DNA of 64,000 nt from Prorocentrum cordatum (GCA_963575745.1 CAUYUJ010015715.1:269929-333928), one strand, 5' to 3'; shown: positions 10,520 through 20,805, numbered from the stretch's first letter. The notes: generated by a model from the letters alone, not told the origin. Program-made: numbers and translations.

Positions 10520-12299
10520 AACCGCCCGCTGCCCACGAGACGACCCATCAGCTGGGTTGAATTCGCCGGGGAGCCAGCGCACATGCAGTCTGGTCCCCGC
10601 GGCCAACGATAGCGCGGCAACCTCGCGGACGGCCCGTTGGAGGTGCTCCGATGAGGCGCTGCCCTGGGTGGCCCCAAAGGCCACGGCCACGTTGTCGACG
10701 AGCGCAAGGGCCCGAGACCCACGGGCAGCCCGAGACCGAAGTGAGTGCTTACAGGCCAAGACTAACCCATCACCCTCGAGCTCCAAGATGCCGCCGGGGG
10801 CGACGACCTTCGTCGCGAGCACGACGTTCCACGCACTCTTGTCTAATATCGCCTTCGGAACCTCATCAAAAACAACCGCCGTGACCGCAAGCCCAATGTC
10901 GTAACCTCGAAGGCCTGCAAGAGGACACCCATCACCCGCCGATATGCTGGAGGACGACGAGGAAAGTGGAGGAGACGGAGTAGTTGGGGCATCGGCGCCC
11001 AGAGCACGATCCCGAGCCTGCGCGCCACCCTCGACCTTGCACCGCCAGCGCTCAATATGCCGGCCGATGTTTCCCACAATCTCTGGCTTCAGCGAGCGGG
11101 CGCACACCGCGACGCCGTGGGGGCGGGCGTCCGAGCAGGCAACCACTGGATGCCACTTCGCGGCGGGATCACAACACAGAAGAGGCAGGAGACTACGCGC
11201 CTGCCGCAACTCGCGCAGCACTGAAGGCCAAGCGTCCACCGCCTGAGTCGGGTTGGCAACGATGAAAGCGCAGCAGGCGTCCAGGGCCACCAGGGCCTCC
11301 CTCTTAAGTAGAGAGGCCCAAGTAATATGGCCCACCAGGACCTGCAACGTAGCCCCGCTGCAACAACGACGACTGATAACCTCCTCGATCCCCGAGCGAC
11401 GCCTCCAGATGTTCCACCTTTTGATGCTAAGACGCGTGCCCCCAGACAACTCCGTGCCCAAGGGAGCGCAATCAGCGGACCCCTCCTCCAACTCATGAAC
11501 CGCGAGCCCCCTGTCCCTAGGGGAAGTTATGATAGATTGCGTAGACGCAGTAGTCTTATCACGAGCGTGGCCAACCGTGAAGAAATTGTCAACGCACGCG
11601 GCGCTGCCGACCTGTTGCGGGCCTGAAAGGTGCGCGCCTGCCCGGCCGTCCTCGATCAGAAAATTGCCGGAGAGCCCAGCCTCGGTAATGCTGTCGCGGA
11701 GAACCCCACGGCATAAATGCATGGCCCAGGACCGTCCCACTGGACGAACAGGCGCGGCAAGAGGTGCACCTGGGGGGGGCGGGAACTCCGTCCAGGAAGA
11801 AATCTTTCACGAGCGTGGAATCGATCACCGGGAGCGAGAAGCACTGCCCCACCCCCGGCGGCAGCCCCAGTCGGTACAAGGCGCAATCTAGATCTCCAGA
11901 CGCAACATGCACGGGCCTCTCCGAAGTCTCCAAAGACGAGAACGCACATGAGGTAGGCAGCCAGGTGCTCGGAGGTGTCTTGAACAACGCGTTGACAAAC
12001 CTTGCATCGAAAATGATCTGCAGTCGACCGTTTAGAAACTCTGCATAGGTGGAGGGCCGCTGCTTCAACGCGCTATCTACAGACGCATCGCGCGGGCAGG
12101 CCTCTCGCTGCAATGACGCGGCATCCTGCTCAGTTCTCGGCAAATTTTCGCGCCAACCGCCGAGCCACTTGCGATCGGCCAGGCCGAGGGCATCCGCCAG
12201 AAAGATAGGTTTCGCTCCCAGCTCGGGCCTTGACGGGATCCTTGACAAACGGGCGGCGCGGGCAATGGTCCGAGGAGTGGGCCGAGGACCCGGCAACAA
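10520..12299 (-). pseudogene. Reverse transcriptase and RNase H of the DIRS-like element
   Basis: The first frame (12299 to 11589) has IIFDARFVNALF, PTSCAFSSLE and VASGDLDCALYRLGLP, the fingers and motif A of this family. The second frame (11740 to about 10520) has motif C as CVDNFFTVG, with Asn at the second Asp position. A thumb and connection region follows, then RNase H: VVACSDARPHGVAV, ALVDNVAVAFG, and RWLPGEFNPADGSSR near the end. The frame change is near 11700. It would convert element RNA to DNA; this copy is broken. Confidence 0.75.
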
Positions 12300-14040
12300 G
12301 CTCGCTCAGGGCTTGCTTGCCGGAAGAAAAATCACACGGGGCAGGGCCGACCTGGGCGCGCCGACAAGCGATGTGTTCTAGGGCCCGGGTCTGGCCAGCG
12401 TTGGCAGGGGCGGAAGGGGGCAGGGAAGGGGGGAAGCCAGGCTGGTCAAAATCGAGCGAGCGATCGACTGAGGTCCCGGGCGGGCCCGGCAGCACTGTCG
12501 AACGCCCATATAGCTCACCCAAATTCTGGATTGCATCATCAGTCCAATCCAAAGAGGCCGCGGCAACGCGACGGCGCCGCACGGCGCCGCGGACCTCGCG
12601 CCCAGTCGGCGCAGCACGCGGCTGTCGGAGAACAGAAGGAAGAGGGAATATGTCACGCTGCCTCCAGAACTCACGGGAGGGGCTTGTCGGCTGCGGCGGC
12701 GCCCCCCCGAGCCGCCGAGGACGCTGCTGGCCATAGCCAGCGCCGGCGCCCTGGGAGCCGTTCGGCTTGCCAGGTTTGCCCTGCGGCCGTGCTAGCTGCC
12801 GCTCCTCCCTGGCCTTCCGGCGCTCCTTCATCACCGCGCATTCCTTTCCCAACTCCACGCTGATCCACTCCTGAAGAAGTGGGCACACACAGCAGTTCCC
12901 GCGCACCATGTCGGTGTCGTAGTACAGGTGGCTGTCGCTGGCGTCTGTGTTGTTGCTTCCCGCTAGCCGATCCCTGCATTTCTCCTCAACGAGCTGGAGA
13001 CTGCGCGCAGCCAACTCCGCCGCCGCCACATCCAGCACATTGACCTGATCGTAACAAATCAACGTCTCAAGCAGGCGGCAGGCGTGCTCGTGCTCGGCGA
13101 CCCCCTGGTCGCTGGCGCCGAGCCGGCAGTCCGTCCGCCAGCGACTGTGCCGCGCTAGCGGGGGGCCCCCGTTGGCGAGCATGAAACTGCATACCCGCTA
13201 GGGCCTCTGATCGGCCACTCCGGGTACGTGTTCTGCGTTATACGGTTGACGGCGTCCCTGAAGTCCTTGTATCGTTGTCCCAGCGCGTCCGTGGCGATGC
13301 CGAGGACGCGCGCGCGTCGCCAGGAAAGCCAGCAGGCAGCCCGGTAAATCCTCCGATTCCTGGCAGCGCGGGAGCGGCCACAGGCACCGCCGCGGGAGGG
13401 GCAGCTCCAGCGCCAGGGGCTGCCGGGGCAGGTGGCGCCAGAGCGCCCGCGGCCGCGGCCTCAGCGGGAGGGGCGGCCGCCGGGCGCCAGGGCGCCAGCC
13501 GCGCCAGCGGGACCTGCACCAGGGCCGCCCAACGCCCGCCGCCCGCTGGTGCACCACCGTCAGGAGCTGCCCCAGCCGCTGCAGGGGGGGCGCCCGCCGC
13601 CGCGACGCCAGGTGGGCCAAGGTTGGGCGCCAGCGGGGCGCCCGGGGCGGGGAAGCCCAGCCTCCCAGCGGCAGCGTCTCGCAGGGCGCCAGCGGCCGCC
13701 GGCAGCGGGGGATGCCGAAAACGGCAGACGCGGTCCCCAGCCGCATCAGCCGCGCCGCCGATCGCTCCGCCAAGCAAGCGGCCCCACCGCAGCACATCTG
13801 CCCCGGGGGCCAGGTCCTCCTCGTACGAATCATCGTCGGGGGTCAGCGTCGTGATCAGAAAGGCGCCGCCCGGCGGCATGTAGATCACCATCCTCTCGTG
13901 CCAGATGCGGGCCCCCCCGCGTTGTACAGAAGCACAAGGGAATCGCCCTCTTGCAAGCCACGGCTGCCGACCAGCTGGTGGGGTGTCCCACTGCCGCTGC
14001 CGCCGCCATGCCTAGCGCCGCTTCGGCAAGGCCAGCTGCT
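12130..14040 (-). pseudogene. Gag-like protein of the DIRS-like element, frameshifted
   Basis: The N-terminal part includes HQLVGSRGLQEGDSLVLLYN, then in another frame MVIYMPPGGAFLITTLTPDD and SYEEDL, followed by an Ala/Pro-rich linker (13200-13750). The C-terminal part (13182-12130) has EHEHACRLLETLICYDQVNV, LQLVEEKCRDRL and MKERRKAREERQLAR, a basic helix, then a Pro/Arg-rich tail. I recognise this pattern from first proteins of dinoflagellate DIRS-like elements. The expected role is binding element RNA. At least two frameshifts are present. Confidence 0.55.
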
Positions 14041-14431
14041 GCCTCGCCTCGAGCGCCAGCTGGTCCTCGTCACCGAAAGCGGAAGTCGGCGGTGCCCGCT
14101 CCGCGGGGCTCGGGTTCCCCCCGACGCGCGGGCAGGCGGGGCGACGCTGCGTCCGCAGCACGCCCGGGAGGGCGCCGCCCAGCAGCCCCAGGAGGCAGCA
14201 CACGATGGCCACCAGTAGGTGCGTGAGCACAAGGAAATGGAAAGCCAACTGTCGCAGGAAACTGACGGCGCTGCCCGGGCCACACTCCGGGGGGCAGTCA
14301 GGGCAGGGCGGGCAGTGCAGCTCAGGCGCGCAGCTGCAGGGCGGGCAGGGAGCGGTGGAGGCGCGCAGCACCAACCCCGTGGACAGCCCCCAGGCCAGCT
14401 CTCCGACGGCCGATCGGATCGCCGTCTGCAT
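14012..14431 (-). CDS. Small Cys-Pro-rich protein with one membrane helix, leader ORF of the DIRS-like element
   Basis: From the ATG at 14431 (MQTAIRSAVGELAWG) the frame encodes about 139 residues. It has a Cys-Pro cluster (PCPPCSCAPELHCPPC, then CPECGPG-like sequence) and one hydrophobic helix (FLVLTHLLVAIVCCLLGLLG), ending ALPKRR before the stop. It is the first frame after repeat A1 and overlaps the start of the gag-like frame. The function is unknown; membrane attachment is inferred from the helix. Confidence 0.45.
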   Translation of the reverse strand: MQTAIRSAVGELAWGLSTGLVLRASTAPCPPCSCAPELHCPPCPDCPPECGPGSAVSFLRQLAFHFLVLTHLLVAIVCCLLGLLGGALPGVLRTQRRPACPRVGGNPSPAERAPPTSAFGDEDQLALEARQQLALPKRR

Positions 14432-14464
14432 GCGCTGGTCCTCCCCCGATGTCTGCGGGGTGCC

Positions 14465-14549
14465 AGCTTGAGCAAGGACGGCGGCGGACAAAGTCGTCGT
14501 GCGGCATCTCTCCCCTCGCTCATTGCTTCCCGTTCTGAAAATTGCACAG
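14465..14549 (-). repeat. Direct repeat A1 of the DIRS-like element
   Basis: Partner of 8103-8188. It marks the upstream end of the element on the minus strand and is followed outward by a short GGA tract (14550-14570). Confidence 0.85.
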
Positions 14550-14574
14550 GAGGAGGAAGAGGAGGGCAAGTTAC

Positions 14575-14964
14575 CCAAACGCCCTGGCCATCGTAGCCGC
14601 AGCGCGCGGGTGGGCGGACACCAGTTCACACGACAGTTGTCCCAGCGCCGCCGGGTGGATCCTCAGGGCCAAGGCAGTGCCGAGCCCGGCAGTGCGCGAT
14701 GTATACCGTCGCCACCACGATGGCGTGCCTCGTGACGACGTGCAGCCGGGCGGTGTCCAGCAGCAGAAAGCCGACCAGGCCACCCATCTCCACGTTCAGC
14801 CTGCGCCGTGCGAAATCCCGAACAGCCGGGCAGCAGACGTAGTGCTCGATGGAGTCCTCCGCCTGGCAGCCGAACCTGCACGTCGGGCCCTGTAGGATCC
14901 TGCAAGATCCGGCGCTCTGACTGACCCCCGTTTGCAGTGACCCCCGTTCTTTGCGCATTTTCAT
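14575..14964 (-). pseudogene. C-terminal fragment of a LINE reverse transcriptase
   Basis: The minus frame holds CRFGCQAEDSIEHYVCCPAV, a Cys-Cys-His-Cys arrangement like the zinc-knuckle domain (zf-RVT) after many LINE reverse transcriptases, then a helical tail (FLLLDTARLHVVTRHAIVVA). Nothing of the catalytic domain is present, so it is a truncated copy abutting the DIRS-like element. Confidence 0.7.
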
Positions 14965-15404
14965 TCGCGGCCGTAACGGGCGTTATGGGGGGAGGGAGGG
15001 GGGACGGGAGGAGGCACAACGTAGCGGCCCCTCCTCCCCCCCCCCCCGAGTTTGTGGTGCCGGACGCCCTGTGGCACTGACGCGCTGATGGGGGGGAGCG
15101 TTACGTTATCGTGGGGGAGGGAGTGGGGGGGAGGGTAGAGGGCATGAGGCGCATGATGGCCCAGAGGGTAACAAAAGCACCTCGAGCCCCGACTCTCCTT
15201 CAGTGTGCAGGCTGCCAGGAGAGACGCGGCAGAAGCGCGGCCTGTAGGAGGGCACCCCGGAGGAGAGGCCCCGCCGCCCGCCAAGGCGACACCCGCGGCA
15301 CCCGGGCCTCGGCATGGCCGCCGTGGCCGGAACGGTGGCCCGCGCGCGACCCCGCAAACCGCTGAGATCCGGGCGTTGCAATTTTTCACACTGGGCGCGT
15401 TCGC
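14965..15404. other. G-rich noncoding stretch
   Basis: Runs of G and C (for example 14984-15060 and 15090-15140). No gene or dispersed element recognised. Confidence 0.5.
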
Positions 15405-15672
15405 CCGGTTTCGGGGTCGGGACCATCACAGATCGATCCGGCTCTAAGAATGCCGCAGAAAGATGCGATGTATGGGGTCGTGGATTGTCGCGATGCTGTA
15501 GGTTTGTTCGCAAGGTCGGAACTCAGGGTCGGCCTTGGTTCTTGACACCACGTGGATCGCCCAACCTGAATGGATCGCGCCTGGTGTCGGCCTTTTCCAA
15601 GCCAGTAGCGGCGTTCAACCTTGAGCGCCCGCGCTGGGGCCGCCGCGGCGCCGACACACGAGCCTGCCGTAC
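15405..15672. mobile_element. Dispersed repeat Y copy 2 followed by MITE family X copy 1
   Basis: 15405-15505 matches 4960-5062 and 18397-18500. The part from about 15494 to 15672 is a diverged copy of the element at 62189-62380. It has TTGACACCACGTGGATCG, then GGCGTTCAACCTTGAGCGCC (a near-palindrome), and ends GCCGACACACGAGCCTGCCGTA. Confidence 0.5.
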
Positions 15673-15899
15673 GCCTGGCCTCCCCCTCCCAAGAAGACTT
15701 CCGACGTCGTGATGATATCGCAGAGTGGCTCCGCAGGAGGTCTGGGCCCCTTCCCGCGGTGCCGCCTTTGAGGGCCCCGGGAATAGGCGGAAACTTTTCT
15801 GGACGTGGGATGTCCTGAGTTTTTCAATGCGGGGTCCCCGAAGTCCCGACAAGCACGTCCTCAAGAAGTACGAGATCGTGCAGAAGCTGGGTCGGCCCA

Positions 15900-16345
15900 G
15901 GAGGACGGAGGAGGGGGAGGAGGAGGAGGAGGAGGAGGGGGAGGGAGGAGGAGGAGGAGGAGGAGGAGGAGGGGCCGGTCTTTCATTGCGAGCCATCTTG
16001 TGGACGTCCCGGGGGCCCGGCGAGGGCCCCCGGAGGCCGAGGATGGCCAGCACCCGCCCGCCGCGTCTGTTGTTGGAAGGGCGCGAGCACGTCTGGGTTT
16101 CGTGGCGGCTTCTTTACCCAGACATCCGGCGTCTCGATGTATCCCAACCCTCCTGTGGGGTTGGGTCCTCGTTTTGAAGAGGCGGTCCCCGCGTTTACTC
16201 CTCCTCCTCCTCCTTCTCCTCCTCCTCCTCCTCCTCCTCTTGTTGGGTCTTCTTTTTGAAGAGACGGTCCCCGCGTTTACTCCTCCTCCTCCTCCTTCTC
16301 CTCCTCCTCCTCCTCCTCTTCCTCCTCCTCTCATCTCCTCCCTCC
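15900..16345. repeat. (GGA)n and (CTC)n tracts flanking a short duplicated segment
   Basis: 15905-15975 is GGA-type and 16195-16340 is CTC-type. Between and within them GAAGA(G)GCGGTCCCCGCGTTT-type sequence occurs twice (near 16175 and 16258), a duplication of roughly 70-80 bp. The facing purine and pyrimidine tracts could pair as a large hairpin. Confidence 0.75.
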
Positions 16346-16379
16346 TCCCGTCGCACCCTCCCATTGGCACACCCCTCAC

Positions 16380-17905
16380 ACGTTTCGTGGTGCCGAAATG
16401 GAGCGGGGCCGCCATGCAAACGTCGCAAGTGGGGCCTTCGGTGGAGCTCTTTGTGGGGCCATGAAACGCTGGCATGTGAACGCAACCACTGGGGCCTTCG
16501 GTGGAGCCCCCCATGGGACCACGAAGCGTGTGAGGGGTGTTCCGAAGTGGAGGGGTGGCGACATGTGAACGCAGCCACTGGAGCCTTCGGTGGAGCCCCC
16601 CATGGGGCCACGAAGCGTGTGAAGTGTGTGCCAAAGTGGAGGGGTGGCGGCATGGGAACGCAGCCACTGGGGCCTTCGGTGGGGCCCCTTATAGGGCCGC
16701 AAATCGTGTGAGGGGTGTGCCACAGTGGAGGGGTGGCGGCATGTGACCGCAGCCACCTCAGGTGGAGTCCCCATATGGGGCACCCCTCACAAGTTTCGTG
16801 GCCCATATGGCTGCGCCCGCATGCGTCCCCGCCCCGTTTCGGCACGCCCTTTGCACGCTTCGTGGCCCCATAGAGAGATCCACCGAAGGCCACCGAAGGC
16901 GATGCCCACAACGGCGATGTTCACAACTGCACATGGCTGGGCCCTCCGCCAGGATAATTGTCAAGACACGGGCCCCCGACCCCTCGACCACTTCCCCAGG
17001 ACGGGTGTTTCATCCCGAGCTGTTATTTTGAATGTCTCGAGGTCTGGTAAGGGCCCCGAGAGGCCCAAAACGATGAAAAACCTTGGTGCCGATTTGTTCC
17101 CAACCATCCTGTGGTGTGAGGTCCTCGTTTTGAAGAAACGGTCTCCACGTTCTCCTCTTCTCCTCTACTCCTCCTCCCCCCCCTCCTCCCTCCTTTCGTC
17201 ACTCCCCTCACTTTGGCACACCCCTCACACGTTTCCTGGCCCCACAGAGAGCTCCACCGAAGGCCTCGTGGGGGTGCCCGCATGCAGTCCCCACACCCAT
17301 TTTGGCAAACCCCTCACACGCTTCGTGGCCCCATAGGGAGCTCCACCGAAGGCCCTACTGTGGGTGCCCGCATGCGGTCCCACACCCATGTCGGCACACC
17401 CCTCACAGGGTTCCTGGCGGAGCTCAACCGAAGGCCCCTGTGCCACCGTCGAGCTCCACCGAAGGCCCCTGTGCCACCGTCCACATGCGCCCCCCCCCCA
17501 CACACCTATTTCGGCACACCCCTCGCACGCTTCGTGGCCCCATAGGGAGCTCCACCGAAGGCCCCAATGCCACCGTCCACATGCGACCCCCCGCACCCAT
17601 TTCGGCACACCCCTCACACCGAAGGCCCCAGCGCAACCGTCCACATGCGCCCCCCGCACCCATGTCGGCACACCCCTCATACGCTTCGTGGCCCCATAGG
17701 GATCTCCACCGAAGGCTCCAGCGGCACCGTCCACATACGTCCCCCACACCCATTTCGGCACACCCCTCACACGTTGCGTGGCCCCATAGGGAGCTCCACC
17801 GAAGGCCCTAGCACCACCGTCCACATGCGTATGCCGCACCCATTTTGGCACACCCCTTACATGGTTGGTAACCCCATAGGGAGCGCCGCCGAAGAAGATA
17901 CTCAC
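16380..17905. repeat. Tandem array of about 90 bp units, switching orientation
   Basis: The unit contains GGGGCCTTCGGTGGAGC, a CACGAAGCGTGTGAGGGG segment and GTGTGCC(G/A)AA. At 16430-16740 units read forward. From about 16770 to 16900 and 17215 to 17905 they read in reverse (GCTCCACCGAAGGCC). Between the blocks (16906-17210) is a separate dispersed sequence plus a CT-rich tract. The same units form arrays at 28140-28955 and 56905-57160. Open frames across them are by-products of the repeat. Confidence 0.85.
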
Positions 17906-18216
17906 AATTGCGGTACGCACATCTGCATATGGTTGGGTCCTTCGCCAGGCTAATTTTCGGGACGCCGGATGTCTGGGCATGACGCGAGGATGCCAGTGCT
18001 GCAGCGACCATCAGGTCGGCGTCGAGCCAAGCGACCCACTGCGCTCGCGCGGCCTCCTCCCGTGCGGCAGGCCCCAAGCGGGACTCCAGCAACCTGGCGC
18101 CCGCGCTGCCCTCAAGCCAGGCGTCCCCCCGCTCCGCGAGCAGCCACCTGAGCAGCGCCACCTTCGCCCGTGGGGAGGTCACCCTGCACTCCTGGGTTCC
18201 TATATGTCCAGCACCC
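17906..18216. other. Leader sequence of the 90 bp repeat, then unassigned
   Basis: On the minus strand 17960-17880 resembles 28100-28190, so each array carries a similar leader (GCGAAGGACCCAACCAT-type). 17970-18216 has no recognised content. Confidence 0.45.
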
Positions 18217-18328
18217 CATGTAGATTGCCCCACGTAGCTTGCACCACATTTCTTGCACAACTTAGCTTGCAGCACGTAGACTGCACCACATAGCTGACAC
18301 AACATAGCTTGCACTACAGAGCTTCAAC
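18217..18328 (+). repeat. Minisatellite, about eight 14 bp units
   Basis: Units such as CACGTAGCTTGCAC, AACATAGCTTGCAC and CACATTTCTTGCAC follow each other without gaps. An isolated unit (CCCACGTAGCTTGCACAAC) recurs near 60085. Confidence 0.8.
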
Positions 18329-18396
18329 AGCCACAATGGAACAACTCATTGCTTGGCGTCTACGCCGGCAAACATTTTTTACACCAAGCGTTCTCG

Positions 18397-18500
18397 GCCG
18401 TGTTCGGGACCCAGGGCCATTACAGATAGACGCGCCTCGGGAAGTGCCGCAGGAAGATGGGGTCCAAGGCCCCGATCGTGTTACTGCGATGCCGTACTTG
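18397..18500 (+). repeat. Dispersed repeat Y, copy 3
   Basis: Matches the repeats at 4960-5062 and 15405-15505: a GACC.. core, CATTACAGAT, GTGCCGCAGGAAGAT and a GCGATGCCGTA end. No coding capacity. Confidence 0.5.
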
Positions 18501-18867
18501 TCGCAGCATGGGACCTCAGAACCACAAGAATCATGGCGAGGGCGCTTGCCGCTGCCGGCCCCAGGAGGGCAGCGAACCGGCTCGGGGTGAGAAGCCGGCC
18601 CTGGCGAAGGGGTCGGGACTCCCTGGGGACCCCGGTGGAACCAGAAGCATATGCAGAAGCGGATCTCTGGACCTCCTGTGCTGGGTCCCCCTCGTCTTGA
18701 GTAGAGCATTGCTCCTCCCTTCCCTCTCCTCCCGCCTCCTCCTCGTCTGCGCGCCTCCCGCTTCACTCGGCGCTTCCCTTCTCGCTTTCTCCCTTCTCTC
18801 GGTGTCCTGGTTTGAAGGGCAACGCTGGGGGGCGGGACTGGGTCAGTGGGGGGAATATCGACCCTGA
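18501..18867. other. Unassigned, CT-rich in part
   Basis: 18705-18800 is pyrimidine-rich. No gene or element recognised. Confidence 0.5.
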
Positions 18868-18990
18868 CTCGGCGATGCATCGCCGATAAATCGGCGATAA
18901 GCCCCCGGTAGCACATCCCCACGGCCCTGGGCGGGGTGGGTTGTCGGGCTCATTATCGGCGATCAATTGGCGATTTGGGGTCGATGCATC
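18868..18990. mobile_element. MITE-like repeat family Z, copy 1
   Basis: About 125 bp with related copies at 60818-60942 and 63147-63270. Shared features are GGCGATGCATCGCCGAT near the start, GATAAGCCCCCGG, a central GGGCGGGGT-type block, and GGCGATTTGGGGTCGATGC at the end, which is roughly inverted to the start. Confidence 0.6.
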
Positions 18991-19035
18991 CCCCCCGAAC
19001 CTACCCTACAACTTGCGCCTCCATAAGCTGGATGG

Positions 19036-19085
19036 GGAGAAGGAGAAGGAGGAGGAGGAGGAGGAGGAGGAGGAGGAGGAGGAGG
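19036..19085 (+). repeat. (GGA)n microsatellite
   Basis: A GGA/AGG tract of about 50 bp. Confidence 0.9.
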
Positions 19086-19288
19086 ACCCCGAACTTTGTT
19101 CTGTATCATCATCCCCACGTGCGAGTCACGATGTTGTTCTCGTTGGCCCGCGCGCGCGCCGTTCGCGTCACGGGCCAAGCGTAAAAACAGATCGCGAAGC
19201 AGATCCGCAATTCCCATCGAGAAGGACGAAGGCCGATGCTGCGCTACGCAGCGTTGTACCGCCCAGGCCGAAACATGAGCCGATCCCC

Positions 19289-19473
19289 TTAACTGACTAC
19301 CTACCAGACCACCCCAACCCAACCCGAAGACCCGAATTTGACCCGAATTTCGGGTTGGGGGGGGTACGGGTTCCATGTGTTTTTTCAACGTTCCCCGACC
19401 CCCCCCCTCTGGAAATGGAGGGCAAATTGAGGCCTTCGGGTTGGGTTGGGGTGGTTTGGTAGGTGGTGATTAA
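19289..19473. mobile_element. 185 bp MITE with TTAA at both ends
   Basis: A 31 nt arm at 19299-19329 (starting ACCTACCAGACCACCCCAAC) is matched in reverse complement by 19434-19464 with one mismatch. TTAA lies at 19289-19292 and 19470-19473, just outside. TTAA target duplication is typical of piggyBac-type DNA transposons. The middle holds a G-run and no gene. Confidence 0.75.
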
Positions 19474-19494
19474 CGTTGCTCCTGGGTGCACGGT

Positions 19495-19640
19495 AAGACC
19501 TCGGGTGGTGCACACCGCCTCTCGCCGCCGGGCTCCACGGGTCCCCCGAGTATAGTGCCGCCGGAGGCGGCGCCAAGGTGTTGAGACCGCCCTGGGCTGC
19601 TCGGGGGGCCGTCGAGGCCAGCTGGGACTACTCGGGGAGA
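19495..19640 (+). repeat. Dispersed GC-rich repeat, shared with 27866-27945
   Basis: GCCGCCGGAGGCGGCGCCA followed by GTGTTGAGRCCGCCC and CTCGGGGGG occurs here (from about 19557) and at about 27868. The first part is palindromic. Confidence 0.6.
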
Positions 19641-19660
19641 CGCGTGGGTCTTTCGAGTAG

Positions 19661-19821
19661 GGCGACGAGATCTATGCATATCCACTGCTCCTGGCCAGGC
19701 CCATCCTGGGCCCAGGAGCGGTGTATATGCCTCCCTGGCCAAGCCAGGAGGGCGTATACACAGCTCTTGGGCCCAGGATTGGCCTGGCCGGGAGCAGTGG
19801 ATATGTATAGATGTCGTCGCC
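19661..19821. mobile_element. Foldback element (family F, copy 1)
   Basis: Arms of about 75 bp: GGCGACGAGATCTATGCATA at the left is the imperfect complement of the right end (TGTATAGATGTCGTCGCC). The inner part CTGGCCAGG..ATCCTGGGCCCAGGA..GGTGTATATGCC is shared with the foldback at 61224-61378 that lies inside an SMC1 intron. No coding capacity. Confidence 0.85.
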
Positions 19822-19913
19822 CCATCGAGGCCAGCCGGGCCCTACCTGGGGGGGCTGTTTGTCTGCAGCCCGAAGCTGCACCATGACCGCAACTGCTGCC
19901 ACCCTGCTGCTCC

Positions 19914-20048
19914 TCCTAAGTGAGCGAGCAACGACATATGTACATGTACGCCCTCCGCGATCTTGAGTGCACGAACGTCCTCGTTCAAATGCCCTCCAGG
20001 GGAAGCTAACCGCGTACGTGTACATATGTTGCTGGCCTCTGACTAAGG
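19914..20048. mobile_element. Second foldback element with CATATGTACA arms
   Basis: 19914-19950 (CCTAAGTGAGCGAGCAACG, then CATATGTACATGTACG) pairs imperfectly with 20012-20048 (CGTACGTGTACATATGTTGC then TGACTAAGG) across about 60 bp. Unrelated in sequence to family F. Confidence 0.6.
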
Positions 20049-20518
20049 GGCCCCACCAAGTGAGGCTTCCCCCCTCCGCGATCTGCACCGCGTGCCAGTG
20101 TCGCCACCTTGCCGCACCCCGTGATGGGGGTCTTGTCATCTCACGCGAGCACCAGGCGTTCCCCCTGCCTGGCTGCCTCCTGCGCCCCCAGGATCTTGAT
20201 GTTTGTTCAGTGCGGGCGCCCTGGAAGTCCCGACCCCTTCCCCGAGGCCTGCTTTTCATCCCGGGCTGTTTTTTTTTTACAGTTCAGGGGCCCAGCGAGG
20301 GCCCTCGAAACCGAAAATGGCGAAAGCCCTGCATCTGCTTGTCTTCGAGACGTTAGACGCCTGAGGGACTTCTGCTTCCCCGCGGCCAGGTTTCTGTGAA
20401 TCCCTGCACTTTCTAGTCTCTTTGGGCTTCCAAATAGAATCTCTCCGCCCTGATGCCTTCTTGCCGCGCGCTGTATAGGGCGGCCTCTGCAGGTCTCAAT
20501 TAACTGAAAAATCCACAC
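20049..20518. other. Unassigned, with a dispersed GC-rich motif
   Basis: 20214-20320 shares GAAGTCCCGACCCCTTCCC and GGGCCCAGCGAGGGCCC with 16000-16060, 16980-17080 and 51130-51220, so it belongs to a dispersed family. Nothing else recognised. Confidence 0.45.
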
Positions 20519-20775
20519 GCGCACACACACACATACACACACACACACACACACACTGCAAGCAACTCAGGGCGCGAAGCTTCTCGTGGGCCCCGGCCGC
20601 GCAAGGCTCGTGCAGCGTGTGGAGTTTGTCTTTCAATGGCCCTGGCGGCGGTGACAGTGGTTTCTGTCGTTACTGGAGGTATTCTCAACATTTACTTCGT
20701 GCCGACCCAGTAGGACATCCGTAGGGGGAGGAGGAGGAGGAGGAGGAGGAGGAGGAGGAGGAGGAGGAGGAGGGC
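20519..20775. repeat. (CA)n and (GGA)n microsatellites
   Basis: 20519-20555 is a CA tract and 20727-20775 a GGA tract. The sequence between is unassigned. Confidence 0.85.
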
Positions 20776-20805
20776 GGGACGCAGAACAGTGACAATGACC
20801 TTGCC

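Larger units (their letters stand above)
7900..14549 (-). mobile_element. Tyrosine-recombinase retroelement (DIRS/Ngaro group) with a methyltransferase-like ORF
   Basis: Minus-strand order is leader ORF, gag-like, reverse transcriptase, RNase H, tyrosine recombinase, methyltransferase-like. Two repeats flank it: A at 14465-14549 and 8103-8188, B at 8194-8326 and 7900-8031, all in the same orientation. Read along the element this gives A1-ORFs-B1-A2-B2, the split-direct-repeat layout of PAT/Ngaro-type elements. A gap of about 71 bp between A2 and B2 makes the fit imperfect. Frameshifts near 13900, 11700, 10030 and 8530 and a lost catalytic tyrosine show this copy is dead. Such elements integrate through a circular intermediate using the recombinase rather than an integrase. 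Confidence 0.8.
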
